64,000 bases of DNA. Source: Helianthus annuus (lineage: Eukaryota; Streptophyta; Magnoliopsida; Asterales; Asteraceae). Location: assembly GCF_002127325.2 (NCBI RefSeq), contig NC_035443.2:119998462-120062461 (forward strand), read 5' to 3'. A program made the translations under genes and the position numbers. Below, in pieces: positions 59,630-64,000 of the stretch. The notes under the pieces were generated by a model. It was not told the DNA's origin. It searched no databases and was given only the letters and a program-made list of their open reading frames with translations. Each line of letters begins with the position of its first letter. Positions within the stretch are counted from its first letter, which is position 1.

Positions 59630-60574
59630 ATGGTTGTGGGGCCTTTGCGGATAATGTTATTATGTATGGAAACAATGTTTTTTGTTTGTGGTTGTTAGTT
59701 TGCTTAAAACTCTTTTGTAAAAGTTGATAGTGTAGTTTTGACCCTAGTGGTACGAAGGGTGTATGTATAGATAAGTTTTTGGTTGCATATGTTACTGAAA
59801 CACTGCAGACTATGTATTAAGAACATGTAGTGTTCCTAATGACTAACGGTTGAAAGCATTACTTGCATTAGTTATTCCTTGTCTTTTATATATATGTTAT
59901 TCTTATTTACCTTTCATTGTTTTATAATTGTTAAAGCTATCAATTTTTAAACATGTATACTATTTTTTAAAACAATACTCTAAAATAGCATCCATTATTA
60001 TTAGATAAAAGGAACATGTTCATAGGATGTGCAAAAGATCATACCAAATTACTTCATACATGAAAAGACTTTTGTCCAAAATGCTATTTCTACAACGACT
60101 ATAGATTTTGTAGAATATCTTTGTAGACCACGTTAGTTGTGGTTTTACACACTTATTTTCCCCTATCACATATCAAGATCTTCAAACCCCTCATCAGCAA
60201 ATGTTCTCTTTTACCAAACTTTAACTACAACAGACCTTTTACAACTCCAAATATTGACTCTCTGTAATTTGCAGGAGCACAGATTCTTCAAAAAACTGCT
60301 ATCAATGATCAAATTCTAAACATTTGTTTTATCTTTGCATTCATCTGTTCACCATCAAACCAACCCTTGATACTATTAAACCTCTGTTGACTTACCAAAC
60401 AGATGTTCAGACACAATTCAACATCAACATAATCTAAATCTTACTCAAACACTAAATAAGTAAAACTAAAACACAACATAGATTCATAAAATTAAAATTT
60501 ATTCATTTATTCATGACATTAAAACTAAAACTCCTATAATTACGTCACATACTGAACAACATTAAAGTTCAAAT
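59630..60574. other. Spacer downstream of the B3 gene
   Basis: AT-rich. The first ~200 bases may be the B3 transcript's 3' untranslated region. No other gene or repeat recognised. Confidence 0.4.
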
Positions 60575-60904
60575 CTAACAATAACAACAAGAATTAAGAA
60601 ACTTTAGCTTCAACTCCATCGATTGCTGAACCTCTCGATGTATGTCCTTCAGCATCGCCATGAACTCCACGTCTCTATCATCGCACTCTTTATTACTGAC
60701 AACACAAAGCTCACGAACAGAAATTGAAGGCATCCGCATAAGATCTCTGGAAACCTGCTCTCTAGTGAATAGGCCAACTTGCAATCCATCAAAACATCTC
60801 TTCAACTCTTGAAGAGTAGCCCTATCTTCATACACCTGTTCCTCGATTTGCCTGACAAAACGTTGCTTTAAATCATCTGATTTTGCATTTGTGAATGACG
60901 CCAT
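60575..60904 (-). CDS. Small hypothetical protein, 109 aa
   Basis: Intact ORF starting MASFTNAKSD, predicted largely helical, rich in Glu, Arg, Lys and Gln, ending in a Cys cluster (SCCYC). I do not recognise the family; no signal peptide or membrane segment. A TATA box on the minus strand (60990-61000) lies about 90 bases upstream of the ATG, so the unit looks like a compact transcription unit. It is divergent from the 117-aa ORF at 61339, with 434 bases between the start codons. It could also be a chance ORF within a Helitron. Confidence 0.45.
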   Translation of the reverse strand: MASFTNAKSDDLKQRFVRQIEEQVYEDRATLQELKRCFDGLQVGLFTREQVSRDLMRMPSISVRELCVVSNKECDDRDVEFMAMLKDIHREVQQSMELKLKFLNSCCYC

Positions 60905-61232
60905 TTGAATAAACTATATTACTTGACTTTCCTGAAAGTATGATATCTTCGTAGGAAAACGTGATGAAAAACAGGTGAAGTGACTATGAGTTTATATACT
61001 GAAATTTGTAATTATGAAAACGTGTACATTTAATATAAACATATTAATGTATATTTCAAAACAGCAATCTTTTAATGCAAAAGCCTTTTCAAACCCCAAC
61101 TTTTATGGGAAAACTGTAAAATTAAATACCAAGAAACCCAAGGGACAAAATTTCGAAGTTCAAAGAACAAAAGCAGATTATCACAATTACAATTAACCTC
61201 TTGATTTACCATGTATATGCGTTTTTAAACTC

Positions 61233-61240
61233 TATAAAAG
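61233..61240 (+). promoter_or_regulatory. TATA box of the 117-aa ORF
   Basis: TATAAAAG in the context aactc-TATAAAAG-acc, 99 bases before the ATG at 61339. Confidence 0.55.
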
Positions 61241-61338
61241 ACCGATGATTACTTTTGATTCAAAACATCAACAAATTGTCCTACAAATCACTTTCTGTCA
61301 AAAATTGTTCCAAATCAGAAAACTAACAAAAAATCTAC

Positions 61339-61692
61339 ATGCCAAACTTCAGCTTCTACCACTGGTCAGACACCAGCGATGTTAAAACACAATTCTCCAT
61401 GTGGTCACTCAAAGAACAAAGAACATACGAAGAACTAAACAGGAAAGTCGACATAATAAATGACACTAATTACAACAAAACCTGGAACAACATAGCATTG
61501 CTCGATGAAGTCCTCCACACTCCTCCATCAGAGTTCCAGAAGAATGCAGAAGAGTTTCTAACACAACTTCTAAAACAGGATCAGAAAATCTGCAACATGC
61601 TAACTGACCTGAAATTCAAAAGAGAGCATGAAATCATATGGAGAAAGGCCAGAGTCTACGAAATCCTAGCAAGTGTTAACTCTAGCGTGTAA
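61339..61692 (+). CDS. Small hypothetical protein, 117 aa
   Basis: Intact ORF starting MPNFSFYHWSD, helical, with an alternating Leu/Lys/Glu-rich centre ('FLTQLLKQDQKICNMLTDLK'). Family not recognised. A consensus TATA box and an A/C-rich leader without upstream ATGs precede it. Similar size, helical nature and promoter layout to the divergent 109-aa ORF suggest a paired arrangement; a weak resemblance (a '(E)ELNRK'/'(Q)ELKRC' segment) is suggestive only. Confidence 0.5.
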   Translation: MPNFSFYHWSDTSDVKTQFSMWSLKEQRTYEELNRKVDIINDTNYNKTWNNIALLDEVLHTPPSEFQKNAEEFLTQLLKQDQKICNMLTDLKFKREHEIIWRKARVYEILASVNSSV

Positions 61693-61810
61693 TACTTTAT
61701 AAATATTTCATTAAATTTCTATTTTTCTATGTAGTAGTTCATTTTAATAATATAAACATGCATCTTAACATATTCTAAAATGTCAGTGTAAATAAAAACT
61801 CTCAACATCA

Positions 61811-62188
61811 TCAACAGTTAATCAAAATAAGAAACAAACCTAGAATGCAAAGGCCTCTTCTCAACTGTTGTAGCACATCTGACTTTTGACGATATTGCAC
61901 GAATCTATACTTTCTATAAAAGGAGAAAATCTTCCTGACGCAAGAAAATCTGACTTTCGATTTAACGAAAATCGAACAATGCAACTCTCCCATCAAAGAA
62001 GGTAGCACATGCAACTTTTCACGATGTTGCAACAATGATACTGCAACATCGATATTGAAAGGTTGATGTGTGGTGGGAAGCTTCATTGAACAATGATACT
62101 GGAACGATAACATGTAAACATAATCAACAAACATTCGAACAAAGAAGTGTAATAGGAGATTAGCGGCTGAATCACGAGAAAGATGCAT
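61811..62188 (-). CDS. Doubtful ORF, 125 aa, with TATA box
   Basis: Open frame starting MHLSRDSAAN. Composition (many Phe, Leu, Cys, His) is not that of a typical soluble protein and I recognise no family. It deserves mention because a TATA box (minus TATAAATA, 62265-62272) and a (GA)n tract sit just upstream. The region may be a promoter and leader for leftward transcription rather than a protein gene. Confidence 0.25.
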   Translation of the reverse strand: MHLSRDSAANLLLHFFVRMFVDYVYMLSFQYHCSMKLPTTHQPFNIDVAVSLLQHREKLHVLPSLMGELHCSIFVKSKVRFSCVRKIFSFYRKYRFVQYRQKSDVLQQLRRGLCILGLFLILINC

Positions 62189-62574
62189 TTGAGAGAGAGA
62201 GAGAGAGATACGCTCACAGATATGAGCGATAGAGATTTGAATGTGGAGCCAGATTATTAACCCTTATTTATAGGATTAGAATATATGGTTTTAATTTTGA
62301 ATGTGGAGCCAGAATTTTGAATCTCGACAGATGTTTATTGGGAACTGATGTTTGATTATAAAATGTTGAGGACAGATGTTTAAACAAAAGTTTAGATGAT
62401 ATTTTATATTAGGCTTTTGTGGGTAGACCTTTCCTCAGCAGACGTTTGGATTTTGAATGTGGGCCAACTTTGAATTTTAAAGTGATTTATATATTAGACT
62501 TTATGATGTAATAATGACATAAGAAAAGTTTGTTAGACAGCCTCTCCTACTGAAACATCAGCTTTTTTTATGTT

Positions 62575-62612
62575 ATTAGGATTCCTTCTTTTATAAAAAC
62601 TATAGATATAGA
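62575..62612 (-). other. Helitron 5' terminus candidate
   Basis: Minus strand reads ...A|TCTATAGTTTTTATAAAAG (start 62606), or six bases earlier A|TCTATATCTATAG (start 62612). TC followed by an AT-rich TATA-like stretch is the usual plant Helitron start. Confidence 0.5.
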
Positions 62613-63486
62613 TGATGAGTACAGGTTTCTAAGTTTCTCTAACCTACATGTGTAGGTCTTTCATATAAGCATTTGAATGGTGTTGTTTGTTTCTGTTTTT
62701 CGTTTTGCTCTTTGGATTTTTTTTTTTTTTCATTTTGCTTTATTGTAATAATGATGATTTAATTGAATTATAAGTATCAAAAATATTAATATACTAAATC
62801 AGTAAATCCTTTATAGTATGGAGTTTTCATAGTCTATTTAATTCATTTTTAAGCATTACCTTTTTTTTCTTAAACAAGTTTTGCGAGTTACCTTACTAAA
62901 TCCTTTATAGTATGTTAGTTTTCATAGTCTGTTTAACTCATTTTTAAGTAGTATCTTTTTTTCTTAAACAAGTTTTTTTTCGAAACAAGTTGCTTTTTTT
63001 CCAAACAAGTTAGCATTTTAAAAATATTTCTATTAAGCAATATAGATACGATAGATTTGGCAAAAATATCAATATATTAAAATGTTTATATTAAGTTTCA
63101 TTCAAGATAGAGTATTTTTTTGGTTTGATAGTCTATACACGAGTGAGTGTCGGTACGTTAATGAACCGAACCAGTATTTCTTTTCAATGTTTTCGCTCGA
63201 TATAAAACACGTGACGGTACCCATTTGAGTGACAATACCATAACAAACTTAACTGATACAGACCGAATTTCCGTAACGTAACACGATGAAATCCCACTAC
63301 TTAATAATATCAAACCTACACGAGGACTTCAAATAATAATATATTTATGAACACATACATCGTTATAATAAAATAATGATATACCAGGAAAAAGAAACAG
63401 CATAACTAGGAATGATTTTCCATTAAAGTTTGATTATATTGTCGTTTGCGGAAATCATATTAAAAGAAACAAAAAAATACAGCTAA
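62613..63486. other. AT-rich flank with an 80-bp duplication
   Basis: No gene seen. Two tandem copies of a segment containing 'aaatcctttatagtatg' and 'cttaaacaagtt' lie at about 62803-62881 and 62896-62972. Confidence 0.5.
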
Positions 63487-64000
63487 GACCATGCGTAATG
63501 GTTAAACATTATAATGCCCCCTCCATGGGGCGTTTTGCGCCATGTGGCAGCCCAATCAGCAAGGGGCATTATACCATAAAATGGTGTAGTGGGGCATTAT
63601 TCAAATAATGCCCATGCAATCATTTCCTAATTATTTTTTTTTAATTTAAAACATAAAAAAATACAATACTAAAATATTAAAAACAGAACTTAAAAATAAA
63701 GAAAATTAAAATACAGAAAATAAAAAACAGAAAGTAAAATAAAAATACAGAAAATAATAAAGTTTAAAAGTATAGGGGCCTAAGTGTCAATATCAAAGTT
63801 TAAAAAAAAAAACCTTTCTTCTTCTTCATTCCCATTCTTCTTCCCTTCTGCAAACCCTGCAAACCCAGAAATCCGGCCAAAAAAATCCGGCCAAAAAATC
63901 CGGCCAAAAAAATCCGGCCACAACCCCATCTCTCTCTCTAAACCCACATGTCCTCAATTGATTGGGCATTCAAACCATTGTTCAGCGTTTTTAAAACCAC
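63487..64000. mobile_element. Possible PIF/Harbinger-like element, left end
   Basis: Begins GACCATGCGTAATGG after TAA, a plausible 3-bp target. It is rich in GGGCATTAT inverted motifs, including a 10-bp stem around two bases (63592-63613). A pyrimidine-rich stretch and four AATCCGGCCA repeats (about 63868-63922) follow. The right end is outside the window, so the class is uncertain. Confidence 0.3.

Larger units (their letters stand above)
29741..62606 (-). mobile_element. Putative Helitron carrying a B3 gene, interrupted by E and F
   Basis: Minus-strand 3' end: hairpin ACCCGTGT-GTTC-ACACGGGT, then 7 bases, then CTAG (CTRR), followed by host T. Minus-strand 5' end near 62606: TCTATAGTTTTTATAAAAG preceded by host A (an alternative TC start is six bases further out, 62612). 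No target duplication is expected. Without E and F the unit is about 5.85 kb. I see no Rep/helicase coding sequence, so it would be non-autonomous. Termini match the Helitron rules, but neither end was compared with other copies. Confidence 0.55.

Overview
The window is plant nuclear DNA made almost entirely of transposable elements nested inside one another. I see no rRNA, tRNA, CRISPR or bacterial features. Primer-binding sites complementary to plant initiator tRNA-Met and tRNA-Asp, GT-AG introns, plant TATA boxes and a B3-domain gene all point to a flowering plant. The style of the Gag proteins (very long, UBN2-like, with two CCHC knuckles) is one I associate with Asteraceae genomes, but that is recollection, not proof.

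Left half (1-29740). Old Ty3/gypsy LTR-like sequence (1-1452, continuing at 26301-27788) is split by element A (1453-26295, target duplication GGTCC). A is a Ty1/copia-like retrotransposon with a long broken gag and no recognisable protease, integrase or reverse transcriptase. A's gag is itself split by element B (5457-15511, duplication ACATG) and, on the opposite strand, element C (15736-22894, duplication GATTG). B's gag is split by a solo gypsy-type LTR, G (9944-12524). A truncated gypsy LTR (from 27789) and the 5' end of a separate Copia element (28512-29617, minus) follow.

Right half (29741-62606). A putative Helitron on the minus strand has a hairpin plus CTAG at its 3' end (29741) and TCTATA at its 5' end (near 62606). 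It carries a B3-domain gene and two divergently transcribed small ORFs. Two LTR elements inserted into it. E (31160-42795, duplication ATTTA) is a coding-free LARD-like gypsy element with an internal partial duplication. F (42980-58348, duplication ATGGA) is an Athila-like element with gag and protease only, and it landed in an exon of the B3 gene. F in turn contains element D (48134-55822, minus, duplication GGTCT), the fourth member of the A/B/C family. Without E and F the Helitron would be about 5.85 kb. The last 1.4 kb is AT-rich flank and the start of a possible Harbinger-like element.

The four related elements A, B, C and D share one plan. Each has an LTR with a short repeated motif (core CCGCTT/CCGCTC) upstream of a TATA box, then an initiator-Met primer site, a conserved leader box ACTTCTACACCTTC, and an array of about 14-20 copies of the same core motif. 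This is followed by a gag of roughly 1220-1320 codons with two zinc knuckles and a coiled-coil centre, about 2 kb of conserved non-coding sequence with a strong hairpin where pol would be expected, and an AGGGGGAGTC purine tract. They look like gag-only (TR-GAG-like) elements that must borrow replication and integration enzymes. All four gag copies in this window are broken. The leader arrays and the conserved 3' non-coding block are the parts most likely to be undescribed biology.
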